From positions 248,001 to 312,000 of the forward strand of contig NZ_JABBYG020000002.1 in assembly GCF_012935325.2 (NCBI RefSeq): a DNA stretch of 64,000 nt, read 5' to 3'. Of the stretch, positions 1 through 8,985 are shown piece after piece. Each line of letters starts with the position of its first letter. Within the stretch, counting starts at the first letter, position 1. Source of the DNA: Paenibacillus sp. PL91 (GTDB lineage: Bacteria > Bacillota > Bacilli > Paenibacillales > Paenibacillaceae). The notes under the pieces are model-generated. The model was not told the DNA's origin. It searched no databases and worked only from the letters and a program-made list of their open reading frames with translations. The position numbers and the translations under genes were made by a program.

Positions 1-474
1 CTGAGCGGCGGTAATAAACTTTACCGTTTCCTTCGAAAGTCCTGCGCCTGTATCAAATAAGATCACGTCATACTTCCCATGCAGCTTGCTTATCTCCACT
101 TCGAAGCGATCGAGCTGATCTTCCGATAAATCCATCAGGTCGCGAAAGCCTGAGCCGCCAGCGATAAAGTTCAGCCCCTCTGGACCTTCCTGAACGATTT
201 CCCAAATCGTCTTCTCCTGCTTAAGCAAATGGTATAAATTGTAGGTTGATGAAATGCCCATAAGCACATCGATGTTGGCCATACCGATATCCGCATCGAA
301 TACGAGTACTTTTTTGCCGAGCCTCTGAAGCGATAAGGCAAAGTTTAGGCTGAAATTCGATTTCCCGACGCCCCCCTTCCCGCTGGTGACGGTTACAACG
401 CGGGTCGTTCGGCCTTCGTCTTGAAGCTCCTGCTGTTTGACTAAGTTGCGTAATGCTTCTGCTTGATCCATCAT
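1..474 (-). CDS. flhG: FlhG (YlxH), MinD-like ATPase, partial
   Basis: This is the N-terminal 158 codons of a ParA/MinD-family ATPase; the rest lies beyond the left edge. A deviant Walker A motif, SGKGGVGKSN, is at about residues 31-40, followed by VFDADIGMANID and the downstream VILFDTGAG. In the family FlhG pairs with the GTPase FlhF and sets the number and position of flagella at the membrane and C-ring. The ATG overlaps the flhF stop as ATGA (471-474), which implies translational coupling, and a GGGAG element sits about 9 bases upstream. The paired flhF-flhG order separates it from division-site MinD. Confidence 0.93.
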   Translation of the reverse strand, partial: MMDQAEALRNLVKQQELQDEGRTTRVVTVTSGKGGVGKSNFSLNFALSLQRLGKKVLVFDADIGMANIDVLMGISSTYNLYHLLKQEKTIWEIVQEGPEGLNFIAGGSGFRDLMDLSEDQLDRFEVEISKLHGKYDVILFDTGAGLSKETVKFITAAQ

Positions 475-1673
475 GGGCCATTGCTCCCGAGCAGCTTCTT
501 AATGTATGAATCGATTTGAAACAACTCGATATCATCAGGTACTGTCTGTCCGCTTGCCATATAAGTAGGCAGCAATTCAAAGTTCATAATCAGATTGAAG
601 ATCGCGCCGTATACAGACGTTTCATCTAATTTTGTAAACAACACTTTTCGGACGCCATATTTGCTGAAGTGATCCGCAACCGCCGCCATATCGCGCGTTT
701 TGCCAGTCAAGCTAAGCACGAGCACCGTTTCGCTGGGCTCAGAGGTTTGAAGCAAGCTATTTACTTCAGAGACATGCAGCTCGCTGCGAAAATTCCGTCC
801 GGCTGTATCCATATAGATCAAATCCTGCTCGGCAAGCTGCTTGAAGGCACGAGTGAGATCCATTTGCGAGAATACAACCTCAAGTGGGACGTTCAGTATA
901 GTGGCATACGTTCTTAGTTGATCTACTGCTGCTATTCGGTACGTATCAGAAGTAATAAATCCAACCTTGCGGCCCTTTTTTAGCGTTTGCTCCGCTGCCA
1001 GCTTCGCGATCGTTGTCGTCTTGCCAACACCGGTAGGGCCTACAAAATGAACGACTCGTGCATGATTGCTGATTCCGCTGCCGCTATAGGGCTGCAGCCA
1101 CTCCTCAATCTGCTTTGCTGCATGCTCCCAAACTAACTCTTTACCGAATTCGCTTTGTTCTTCAAGCTGCTTTTCTACCATTAACTGCAGCAACCGCTCG
1201 ATCCATAACGGGTCCATTTCCTGCTCGATCAAATGCTCTTTGAGCTGAATCAAATGCTCGGACATCCCACTATGGTTGCTTTGCTGCTTCGAAAGCTTAA
1301 CCATGTATTCTCGTAAGTCGCGTATTTCGTCAATAATGTACTGTTCACGTTCTTTTCTATAATCTGATTCTTTCACAGAGACTGCCGCAGGCGGTTCCAT
1401 GACAGCAGTAGCCGTACGCTGAGCCGTTTGCAAAATCTGTTCAACCGCCGCATCTACTTGAGGATTTGCTGTTCGCTGCTGGGGTGAAGGGATATTCGCT
1501 TGATTCGACTCGATAGCGGCTATCACTTCCATCTTCTTCTTGCGAAACATTCCCATAAACCCGCCAACCTTAATTTCCTTTGTATTCAGAATGACGGCAT
1601 CTTTCCCAAGTTCGCTGCGAATCATAGTTACAGCCTCGGGCAATGCATTGACGACATATCGTTTTACTCTCAT
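471..1673 (-). CDS. flhF: FlhF, SRP-type flagellar GTPase
   Basis: The 400-residue protein has a variable basic N-terminal part and a C-terminal SRP-type NG domain. The G1 motif [10 protein letters not shown] is near residue 210, with DTAGR and TKLD further on. The family GTPase directs placement of the flagellar basal body and heterodimerises in the same way as Ffh and FtsY. Its start overlaps the flhA stop by 4 bases and its stop overlaps the flhG start, so flhA, flhF and flhG are probably translated as a coupled set. It differs from the SRP GTPases at 43-46 kb by its RVKRYVVNALPEA N-terminus and its neighbours. Confidence 0.95.
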   Translation of the reverse strand: MRVKRYVVNALPEAVTMIRSELGKDAVILNTKEIKVGGFMGMFRKKKMEVIAAIESNQANIPSPQQRTANPQVDAAVEQILQTAQRTATAVMEPPAAVSVKESDYRKEREQYIIDEIRDLREYMVKLSKQQSNHSGMSEHLIQLKEHLIEQEMDPLWIERLLQLMVEKQLEEQSEFGKELVWEHAAKQIEEWLQPYSGSGISNHARVVHFVGPTGVGKTTTIAKLAAEQTLKKGRKVGFITSDTYRIAAVDQLRTYATILNVPLEVVFSQMDLTRAFKQLAEQDLIYMDTAGRNFRSELHVSEVNSLLQTSEPSETVLVLSLTGKTRDMAAVADHFSKYGVRKVLFTKLDETSVYGAIFNLIMNFELLPTYMASGQTVPDDIELFQIDSYIKKLLGSNGP

Positions 1674-3700
1674 AGGTTCACCACCCCGACGCTTTGAACT
1701 TCAATGTTAGGTTCAAGCTCACTGTAAGAAAGCACGGGCAAATCTTGCATTGTTCTCTCCACAATTTGTCTCAAATACATACGGATAGTGGGCGATGCGA
1801 GAACGACAGGCTGTTGACCGGACTGAATTTGACGATTGACTTGCTCATTTAGCTTCTGGTAAATCTGCTGTGTAGATATCGGATCTAATGCGATATAGCT
1901 TCCTTGATCTGACTGCTGTACGGATTCTGCAATTTTTTTCTCTAACTGCGGGCCCACTGTGATAACTCTTAACGTATCGCCACCGGAAGAGAATTGCTGG
2001 GTAATTTGCCTTGACAAGGATTGACGAACATACTCGGTTAAAATATCCGGGTCCTTCGTATAATTCCCATGATCTGCCAACGCTTCGAAAATCGTAACTA
2101 GATCTCGAATAGACACTTTCTCACGCAGCAGCTTGGCTAGCACTTTCTGTACATCGCCGATGCTAAGAATGGAAGGAATTAATTCATCGACAAGTGCTGG
2201 ATATGACTCTTTGACATTTTCCACAAGCTGCTTCGTTTCTTGCCTGCCTATGAGCTCATGCGCATGTCGTTTAATAATTTCCGTTAAATGTGTGGCAACG
2301 ACAGACGGCGGATCAACAACCGTGTACCCTGACAGCTCTGCACGCTCCTTCATCTGCTCATCGATCCAAATGGCTGGCAATCCGAAGGCTGGCTCGGTCG
2401 TTTCAATACCGACGACAGAATCGTCCTCGAACCCTGGACTCATTGCCAAATAGTGATTGAGGAGCAAGTCGCCGCGAGCAACGGTGTTTCCTTTTATTTT
2501 GATCACATACTCATTCGGTTTAAGCTGGATATTATCTCTGATCCGAATTACAGGTACAACGAGTCCAAGCTCCAAAGCACACTGCCTGCGAATCATTATG
2601 ATCCGGTCTAGCAAGTCTCCGCCCTGCTGAGTATCGGCAAGCGGGATTAGCCCGTAGCCAAACTCGAATTCGATTGGATCAACCTGCAAGAGACTGATAA
2701 CACTCTCAGGACTTCGAACCTCTTCAATCTGTTGCTCCTCAACCAGCATATCCTCTTGCTCCTGCTGCTTATTAATCGCCTTCTGCATATACCAGCCGCC
2801 GAATGTAAGCATGATGGCGAATGGCCAAGTCCGAATCGGACCGATAGGCGTTAAGCCTAGCAAGCCGATTGTGCCAGCTGCGATAAACAATAGCTTTGGA
2901 TATTTAAACAACTGCGAGGTAACATCCTCGGCCAAGTTGCCGTCTGATGCTGCCCTTGTTACGATAAGACCTGCAGCCGTTGAAATTAGCAAGGCAGGGA
3001 TTTGACTGACGAGACCGTCACCTATCGTAAGAATAGAGAAGGTTGAAAGCGACTCGCCAAAGCTCAAATCATGGATAGCCATCCCGATAATGAAGCCGCC
3101 GACCAAGTTGATGACTAGAATGATGATGGAGGCAATCGCATCACCTTTTACAAATTTGCTGGCGCCATCCATGGCTCCATAGAAATCTGCTTCTCGTTCA
3201 ATTTTGGATCTGCGGGCTTTTGCTTGCTGCTCGTTAATCAAGCCGGCGTTCAAATCCGCATCAATACTCATTTGTTTGCCGGGCATCGCGTCTAGCGTAA
3301 ATCTTGCCGCGACCTCCGCCACCCGCTCGGAGCCTTTCGTAATTACGATAAATTGTACGACGACAAGGATGAGGAAGACGATAAATCCGATTGCGATTTG
3401 CCCTCCGCCAACCCAGCTGCCAAATGTAGCAACGACTTCCCCCGCTTCAGCATGCGATAAAATATTTCTTGTTGTAGAAACGTTCAGCGCGAGACGAAAT
3501 AGGGTGGTTATTAATAGAATGGCCGGAAAAATAGAGAAGTCTAGCGCTTCCCTCGTATTCATAGCGATTAGCAAAATCATCAAGGCTATCGAAATGTTTA
3601 ATATAATAAGGATATCTAGTAATAGGACTGGGATCGGGATAATCATCATGAGCACAATACCAATTACGCCAAATAGTACTACAAAGTCCTTTGCTTTCAT
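1670..3700 (-). CDS. flhA: FlhA, flagellar type III export gate protein
   Basis: The 676-residue membrane protein belongs to the FHIPEP family. About the first 320 residues hold several hydrophobic segments; the conserved cytoplasmic loop RRSKIEREADFYGAMDGASK follows the fourth to fifth segment. The C-terminal half is the soluble docking domain for chaperone-substrate complexes. FlhA forms the nonameric ring of the export gate below FliPQR and FlhB. A GAGAGGAG ribosome binding site precedes the ATG. Its length matches B. subtilis FlhA (about 677 residues). Confidence 0.96.
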   Translation of the reverse strand: MKAKDFVVLFGVIGIVLMMIIPIPVLLLDILIILNISIALMILLIAMNTREALDFSIFPAILLITTLFRLALNVSTTRNILSHAEAGEVVATFGSWVGGGQIAIGFIVFLILVVVQFIVITKGSERVAEVAARFTLDAMPGKQMSIDADLNAGLINEQQAKARRSKIEREADFYGAMDGASKFVKGDAIASIIILVINLVGGFIIGMAIHDLSFGESLSTFSILTIGDGLVSQIPALLISTAAGLIVTRAASDGNLAEDVTSQLFKYPKLLFIAAGTIGLLGLTPIGPIRTWPFAIMLTFGGWYMQKAINKQQEQEDMLVEEQQIEEVRSPESVISLLQVDPIEFEFGYGLIPLADTQQGGDLLDRIIMIRRQCALELGLVVPVIRIRDNIQLKPNEYVIKIKGNTVARGDLLLNHYLAMSPGFEDDSVVGIETTEPAFGLPAIWIDEQMKERAELSGYTVVDPPSVVATHLTEIIKRHAHELIGRQETKQLVENVKESYPALVDELIPSILSIGDVQKVLAKLLREKVSIRDLVTIFEALADHGNYTKDPDILTEYVRQSLSRQITQQFSSGGDTLRVITVGPQLEKKIAESVQQSDQGSYIALDPISTQQIYQKLNEQVNRQIQSGQQPVVLASPTIRMYLRQIVERTMQDLPVLSYSELEPNIEVQSVGVVNL

Positions 3701-3722
3701 GATGCCGTCTCCTCTCGTAGCG

Positions 3723-4820
3723 TTATGATGATTTTACTCGGCCCTTCATCTTATATACGTATGCGAGCACCTCGGCCACAGCTTGGAACAGGTCTGGAGG
3801 AATAACATCCCCTATCTCAGCACGTTCATAAAGCGCTCTGGCCAGTGGTTTATTTTCCATAGTAACAACGCCGTTCTCTTTGGCTATTTCTCTAATGCGA
3901 AGCGCGACATGATCCATGCCTTTGGCAATTATTTTTGGCGCCTCCATCTTCGTTGCATCATATTTCAATGCGATAGCAAAGTGTGTAGGGTTGGTGATGA
4001 TGACATCCGCGTTAGGAACTTCCTGCATCATTCGCTGCATGGCCATTCTGCGCTGGCGCTCACGAATTTTGCCCTTGATGATCGGATCGCCTTCCGATTT
4101 CTTGTATTCATCTTTTATATCTTGCTTGGACATTCTGAGACTCTTGTTATGCTCGTAACGTTGATAGAAAAAATCTGCAAATGCGAGTACTGTAAGCACT
4201 GCACCAATTTCAATGCCTAATCTAACCGTCAAACCGGCTGTAAAGCTAAAGATCTGCTGAACAGGCAAGCTTGCCAAAACCAATATGCGGTCCCACTCTT
4301 TTGAAATAGCCATATAAACGAGAACGCCTATAATAAGCAACTTCAGTACGCTTTTCAGAAATTCAACGATCGTTTTTGCGGAAAAAATTTGTTTAAAGCC
4401 GTTTATTGGGTTTAGCTTGCTTAATTTCATTTGAAGAGGTTCGCCGGTGAGCAAAAAACCAAACTGGATGATGTTCCCTAGAATCCCAATGACAACGGCT
4501 ATTGCAAATATCGGCATCAAAATGAGCAGCAATTGAATGGTTACGTCGGTAAAAAGTGACATCACGTTTTCGGTCGTCAGCTCCATCAGCAGCCAGTCTT
4601 CAAACAGATTTCCAAACAGCATCATAATATGCTTTTTAAAAAATCCGCCCAGCATGATGAATCCCATAAATGTAAACAGCATTATTAATGAACCGGGTAG
4701 GTCAGAGGATCTAGCAATTTGACCTTTCTTCCTAGCTTCGTCCTTTTTCTTCGGAGTTGCTTCCTCGGTCTTCTCCTGACTGAAAAGCTGAAGATCAAGC
4801 TTTAGTCGGTAATTACGCAT
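3723..4820 (-). CDS. flhB: FlhB, export switch protein
   Basis: The 365-residue membrane protein of the flagellar export gate has four hydrophobic segments followed by a cytoplasmic domain. That domain contains NPTHFAIALKYD; NPTH is the autocleavage site that switches export from rod/hook to filament substrates. I chose the ATG at 4820 because AGGAGG lies 9 bases upstream; the frame stays open further upstream but only through fliR sequence. It lies between fliR and flhA as in B. subtilis. A second protein with only the FlhB cytoplasmic domain is encoded at 34390-34698. Confidence 0.95.
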   Translation of the reverse strand: MRNYRLKLDLQLFSQEKTEEATPKKKDEARKKGQIARSSDLPGSLIMLFTFMGFIMLGGFFKKHIMMLFGNLFEDWLLMELTTENVMSLFTDVTIQLLLILMPIFAIAVVIGILGNIIQFGFLLTGEPLQMKLSKLNPINGFKQIFSAKTIVEFLKSVLKLLIIGVLVYMAISKEWDRILVLASLPVQQIFSFTAGLTVRLGIEIGAVLTVLAFADFFYQRYEHNKSLRMSKQDIKDEYKKSEGDPIIKGKIRERQRRMAMQRMMQEVPNADVIITNPTHFAIALKYDATKMEAPKIIAKGMDHVALRIREIAKENGVVTMENKPLARALYERAEIGDVIPPDLFQAVAEVLAYVYKMKGRVKSS

Positions 4821-4833
4821 GGGCAGCATCCTC

Positions 4834-5631
4834 CTATTGTCCCTCAGGCGGCGGTCCTTGCACGATTCCGAATAACTGCTCCAAAGCATCGAACATGATG
4901 GAAAACAATCTTTCGAATATGCCAGCAAGACTTGGCATTAACAAAATAAGCAAAAACATGCCAATGATCAGCTTAAGCGGGATACCGATTACAAACACAT
5001 TGAATTGAGGTGCCGTTTTGGTCAAGAAACCTAGTCCAACATCCGTCAAAAACATCGCAACGATTAACGGTGACGCAATTTGGATGGCCAGTAAAAATGT
5101 GTTGCCTACGGATCTCGTCAAAAAGTCGGTGACGCTACCACTCATTAATTTGCTGAATAGTTCGTTTGACAAAGGCATCCATTTGTAGCTATCCATAAGC
5201 GCTGTCAACATAAAATGATGGCCGTTCATCATTAGAAAAATGACGATGATCAGCATGTACTTGAAATTGCCGAGCAATGGGGCTGACGTACCAGTGTGAG
5301 GGTCTACGATGTTAGCCATTGCAAAACCAACCTGCAAATCCATAAAGGCGCCTGCTGTTTGTACGACAGTAAAAAACAAATAGACCACATAACCCATCAG
5401 TACGCCGACCAATATTTCTCGCAGCAGAACAAGCACATATTCCGCATCCGGTACGATGGTCTGATTCATTCCATACGTCAAGAAAACGATAAATGAAATG
5501 AATGAGCCAAGCCCGATCTTGAATACATTCGGCACGCCTCGGGAAGAAAAGACAGGCGCTACGACGAAAAACGCTGTAATTCGACAAAAGATAAGCAAAA
5601 AAATAGGAAAGCCTTGTACGATTGCGTTCAT
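4834..5631 (-). CDS. fliR: FliR, export gate membrane protein
   Basis: The 265-residue protein is strongly hydrophobic, with about six membrane segments, starting MNAIVQGFPIFLL. FliR is part of the FliP5Q4R1 export pore at the centre of the MS ring. The usual fliP-fliQ-fliR-flhB order and the family length of about 260 residues support the call. The ribosome binding site is weak (GTGAGTGG just upstream of the ATG), and the start lies 11 bases after the fliQ stop, so coupling to fliQ translation is likely. Confidence 0.94.
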   Translation of the reverse strand: MNAIVQGFPIFLLIFCRITAFFVVAPVFSSRGVPNVFKIGLGSFISFIVFLTYGMNQTIVPDAEYVLVLLREILVGVLMGYVVYLFFTVVQTAGAFMDLQVGFAMANIVDPHTGTSAPLLGNFKYMLIIVIFLMMNGHHFMLTALMDSYKWMPLSNELFSKLMSGSVTDFLTRSVGNTFLLAIQIASPLIVAMFLTDVGLGFLTKTAPQFNVFVIGIPLKLIIGMFLLILLMPSLAGIFERLFSIMFDALEQLFGIVQGPPPEGQ

Positions 5632-5642
5632 CCACTCACAAC

Positions 5643-5912
5643 CTAACCGATGTAATTATGAAGATTATTCAGCAGATTGTAAGTGAAATCGATAATCGTA
5701 TTTAGAATCCATGGGCCAAATACAATGATAGACACGAAAACCGCTACAATTTTTGGAACAAAAGCAAGCGTCTGCTCCTGAATCTGTGTTGTTGCTTGAA
5801 ATATGCTGACAATTAACCCTACAACCAAAGCAAGAACGAGCATTGGCGCACTGGCTTTCAAAACCACGAATACGGCCTCGCCGGCTAATCCGATTATGAA
5901 ATCAGTACTCAT
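5643..5912 (-). CDS. fliQ: FliQ, export gate membrane protein
   Basis: This small protein of 89 residues has two membrane segments separated by a short loop carrying TTQIQEQTLAFVPK, which is typical of FliQ. It packs around FliP and FliR in the export pore. GGGAGG lies 8 to 9 bases before the ATG. The length equals that of B. subtilis FliQ, and the position between fliP and fliR leaves little doubt. Confidence 0.95.
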   Translation of the reverse strand: MSTDFIIGLAGEAVFVVLKASAPMLVLALVVGLIVSIFQATTQIQEQTLAFVPKIVAVFVSIIVFGPWILNTIIDFTYNLLNNLHNYIG

Positions 5913-5934
5913 CGAACGTCCCTCCCTGCTAGTC

Positions 5935-6693
5935 TCACGTGTTGAAGCTTAACAATAATGATTTTACGATTAAATACCATCCATCTACTAATACAAACAA
6001 AAGCAATTTAAACGGTAACGATATCATAACGGGCGGAAGCATCATCATCCCCATCGCCATCAAAGTGCTTGCAACAATCATATCGATGACTAGAAACGGA
6101 ATAAAGATCATGAAGCCCATTTGAAACGCTGTTTTGAGCTCGCTTATGGCATAAGCAGGTATTAGTACCGTAATCGGAATCTCCTCGAATGAAGCCGGCT
6201 TCTCCGTCTTGGTGTAATTCATGAAGAGCATCAAGTCCTTTTCTCTCGTATGAGAGAACATGAACTTCTTCATTGGCACGGATGCTTCCTTAAAGGCTTC
6301 GGTTTGCGAGATTTGACCTTTTAAATAAGGCTGTAGAGCAACCTCATTTACTTGCGAGAATGTCGGAGCCATGATGAAAAAAGTTAAAAACATCGCAAGT
6401 CCTATTAGCACTTGATTGGGAGGCATTTGCTGCGTTCCGAGTGATGTTCTTACAAAGCCAAGTACGATAACGATACGGGTAAAGCTGGTCATAAGAACCA
6501 TAATCGCTGGCGCGATGCTTAGCACTGTAATTAATAGAAGAATGGATAAAGCGCTAGTACCGGGCGTTTCGCCGCCTCCATCGCCGATATTGATGGATAT
6601 GTCGGGCAACGGCTCTGCAAATGCTTGATTATGTAAAAATAGTGCAAGCAGTTGTACAGCAACGATTGATATCAACCATTTATTTTTCATCAT
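5935..6693 (-). CDS. fliP: FliP, export gate membrane protein
   Basis: The 252-residue protein begins with a hydrophobic signal-like segment (WLISIVAVQLLALFL). FliP motifs follow: SFTRIVIVLGFVRTSLGTQQ, the MPPNQVLIGLAMFLTFFIM stretch, and a C-terminal pair of membrane helices. Five copies form most of the export pore. The start overlaps the fliO reading frame by 14 bases. There are two adjacent ATG codons (6693 and 6690), and I cannot choose between them; the longer is given. Confidence 0.95.
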   Translation of the reverse strand: MMKNKWLISIVAVQLLALFLHNQAFAEPLPDISINIGDGGGETPGTSALSILLLITVLSIAPAIMVLMTSFTRIVIVLGFVRTSLGTQQMPPNQVLIGLAMFLTFFIMAPTFSQVNEVALQPYLKGQISQTEAFKEASVPMKKFMFSHTREKDLMLFMNYTKTEKPASFEEIPITVLIPAYAISELKTAFQMGFMIFIPFLVIDMIVASTLMAMGMMMLPPVMISLPFKLLLFVLVDGWYLIVKSLLLSFNT

Positions 6694-7324
6694 CCATCAA
6701 CCGTTCATTTGTTTTTGAGTCTTGTAGCAGTGATTCCAGTTGTTGTTTACGGTCCGCTTGCTTGCTTAGCTTGCTTTGTAACAAATCCGAAAAGGAAGAT
6801 TCCTTGTTCCATTGTTCGTTTGACGGTTCGGGACTTGCATTCTCATTTCGGTTTTTCAGTTTGCTAAGCAATTGAGAGATTATATCCTTTGACCAGGCAG
6901 ACTCTTGCTGGCGCTCAAGCGCCGATATAACCGCCTGAGCTTGCTCTGGATCATCAAGCTTATCAAGTAAAGTAATGTTCTCTCCTACGCCTACGATGTA
7001 AATCCGACCTGCAATTTCAACGACTTGAAGCGAGTTGTTTTGTCCTAGCGCAATTCCGCCGAGTGAACGAAGCGATCGATTCGTTCCCCACATACGGTTG
7101 CGCTGAGATAGCCATTTTATAACGAATATGATCAGCACGATAACGATGGCTAGCGAGATGATCACCCAAACCAAGCTGCCCGCTAGATCCTTTGACCCAG
7201 TAAACACCATCTGTTCATCTTGATTTGCGCTGCTGCCGTCAATTGCAGCAGCAGCCGCAAAACGAGGCCATATCGCCATCCCAAGAGCAGACACCATTGA
7301 AATGCGCGAAGGTATGTTAAGCAT
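6680..7324 (-). CDS. fliO: FliO (FliZ of Bacillus), export gate assembly protein
   Basis: The 214-residue protein has an N-terminal hydrophobic segment, a second one at about residues 50-70 (LVWVIISLAIVIVLIIFVI), and then a cytoplasmic FliO-type fold (NSLQVVEIAGRIYIVGVGENITLLDKL). In the family it assists FliP ring assembly. The C-terminal 70 residues are charged and low in complexity, as in Bacillus FliZ. It sits between cheY and fliP, and its stop lies inside fliP. FliO proteins are poorly conserved, so the call rests partly on gene order. Confidence 0.88.
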   Translation of the reverse strand: MLNIPSRISMVSALGMAIWPRFAAAAAIDGSSANQDEQMVFTGSKDLAGSLVWVIISLAIVIVLIIFVIKWLSQRNRMWGTNRSLRSLGGIALGQNNSLQVVEIAGRIYIVGVGENITLLDKLDDPEQAQAVISALERQQESAWSKDIISQLLSKLKNRNENASPEPSNEQWNKESSFSDLLQSKLSKQADRKQQLESLLQDSKTNERLMDDEK

Positions 7325-7336
7325 AATGTCCTACCG

Positions 7337-7699
7337 TTATCCGAGCGTTTTCTTAATCGCTTCAATTACGCGATCTGCTTGGAACGGTTTGACGATGAAG
7401 TCCTTTGCGCCTGCTTGAATCGCATCAATAACCATTGCTTGCTGACCCATTGCTGAACACATAATAACTTTAGCATTGCTATCAAGCTTTTTAATTTCCT
7501 TCAGTGCGGAGATTCCGTCCATCTCAGGCATCGTAATATCCATTGTCGTCAAATCAGGTTTCAATTCCTTGTACTTCTCAACCGCCTGAGCGCCATCTTG
7601 GGCTTCACCGACGACTTCGTAGCCGTTCTTTGATAAAATGTCTCGAATCATCATGCGCATGAAAGCTGCGTCGTCTACGATTAGAATGCGGTTTGCCAT
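7337..7699 (-). CDS. cheY: CheY, chemotaxis response regulator
   Basis: This single receiver domain of 120 residues has Asp9 and Asp10, the phosphoacceptor Asp54 in MDITMPEMDG, Ser82 and Lys104 in VKPF. These are all the residues needed for Mg-dependent phosphorylation by CheA and for signalling. Phosphorylated CheY binds the switch proteins FliM and FliY, whose genes lie directly upstream. An AGGAGG element precedes the ATG. There is no output domain, which argues against a transcription regulator. Confidence 0.95.
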   Translation of the reverse strand: MANRILIVDDAAFMRMMIRDILSKNGYEVVGEAQDGAQAVEKYKELKPDLTTMDITMPEMDGISALKEIKKLDSNAKVIMCSAMGQQAMVIDAIQAGAKDFIVKPFQADRVIEAIKKTLG

Positions 7700-7719
7700 C
7701 TTTTTATCCTCCTAGGATA

Positions 7720-8985
7720 CTATTGTAATTTTTGAATGCGGTCCCATTGGCTTACGATATCAGTTACGCGAACACCAAAGTTTTCATCGATGACAACAAC
7801 TTCGCCTTTAGCAATTAGCTTGTTGTTTACTAGGATGTCGACTGGCTCGCCAGCAAGCTTGTCCAGCTCAATAATCGAGCCTTGCGACAGCTCTAAAATA
7901 TCCTTTATTTGCTTTTGGGTCCTTCCTAATTCTACCGTGACCTTAAGCGGTATGTCGAGAAGTAAATTGAGGTTTGTTTCGTCTGGTTGAACAAAAGGTG
8001 CATTTCCAAAATTAGCAAATTGCACAGGCTGAACGTTCACATTTCGATTTGCTGATTGGCCATATGTATGCGGTCCAGGCGGCTGCATCGGAATGTCATA
8101 GCCAGCAGCTGGTGTTTGATACTGCATAGGCGGCATTTGCTGCATAGGCGGTTCCGTATACATCTGCGGCGGTACAGCGTTCATTTGAGCCGACGCAGCC
8201 GTTTCCTGCATCGCCATAGCTTGCTGTGCTGCGGGCGCTGTAGCTGGTGCTGGCTGGGCCGTAACAGCTGGCGGAGCCGGTTCTTCCTCTACAACCCCCA
8301 TCAAAATATCCACCATTTGCTTTGCAAATGGGATGGGCAGCAGCTGCATAATCGTCGAATCGATTAAATCGCCTATCGTCAATCGGAACGAAATTTTAAT
8401 AAACAAATCCACAGGCGGCAAATGATCCATGCCATCTCCGTTGTTTACATCTAAAATATCAATTCCCGGAGGCGAAATATTTACAAATCTATTAAATATC
8501 GTCGACATGGAAGTAGCGGAAGAACCCATCATTTGATTCATTGCTTCTTGTACAGCACTAATATGGATTTCATTCAGCTCTTCAATCGTAATGTTGTTAC
8601 CATCACCACCCAGCATGAGATCAGCTATGATTTGGGCATCCTTCGTCTTAATGACGAGAGAGTTAATGCCTTGAAAGCCATCGACATACTGCACGCTTAC
8701 TGCTACATGCGGCTTAGGGAAGATGTCAGGAAGCTCATCTTTCCTTACAATAGTAACTTGCGGCGTCGTAATATCTACTTTCTTGCCAAGCAGCGTTGAC
8801 AATGCTGTAGCGGCGCTGCCAAAGGTAATATTTCCAATTTCGCCGAGTGCAGACTGTTCCATTTCGGATAAGAAGTCTGCAAGCTGAGCTCCGCCATCAG
8901 AGGACTGCACGGGCTCCGGCTCCATGGAGGATTGACGAAGCAACGCATCAATTTCCTCTTGCGACAAATAGTCCTTACTCGTCAT
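7720..8985 (-). CDS. fliY: FliY, switch protein and CheY-P phosphatase
   Basis: The 421-residue protein starts with LSQEEIDALLRQ, the EIDALL-type motif shared with FliM that binds phosphorylated CheY. A CheC-like phosphatase region follows, then a Met/Pro/Gln/Ala-rich linker at about residues 240-335. A C-terminal FliN-like SpoA domain (NLLLDIPLKVTVELGRTQK) completes it. It forms part of the C-ring and removes phosphate from CheY-P. The ATG at 8985 lies inside the last codons of fliM; an upstream in-frame extension would only reuse fliM sequence. The linker is probably flexible. Confidence 0.94.
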   Translation of the reverse strand: MTSKDYLSQEEIDALLRQSSMEPEPVQSSDGGAQLADFLSEMEQSALGEIGNITFGSAATALSTLLGKKVDITTPQVTIVRKDELPDIFPKPHVAVSVQYVDGFQGINSLVIKTKDAQIIADLMLGGDGNNITIEELNEIHISAVQEAMNQMMGSSATSMSTIFNRFVNISPPGIDILDVNNGDGMDHLPPVDLFIKISFRLTIGDLIDSTIMQLLPIPFAKQMVDILMGVVEEEPAPPAVTAQPAPATAPAAQQAMAMQETAASAQMNAVPPQMYTEPPMQQMPPMQYQTPAAGYDIPMQPPGPHTYGQSANRNVNVQPVQFANFGNAPFVQPDETNLNLLLDIPLKVTVELGRTQKQIKDILELSQGSIIELDKLAGEPVDILVNNKLIAKGEVVVIDENFGVRVTDIVSQWDRIQKLQ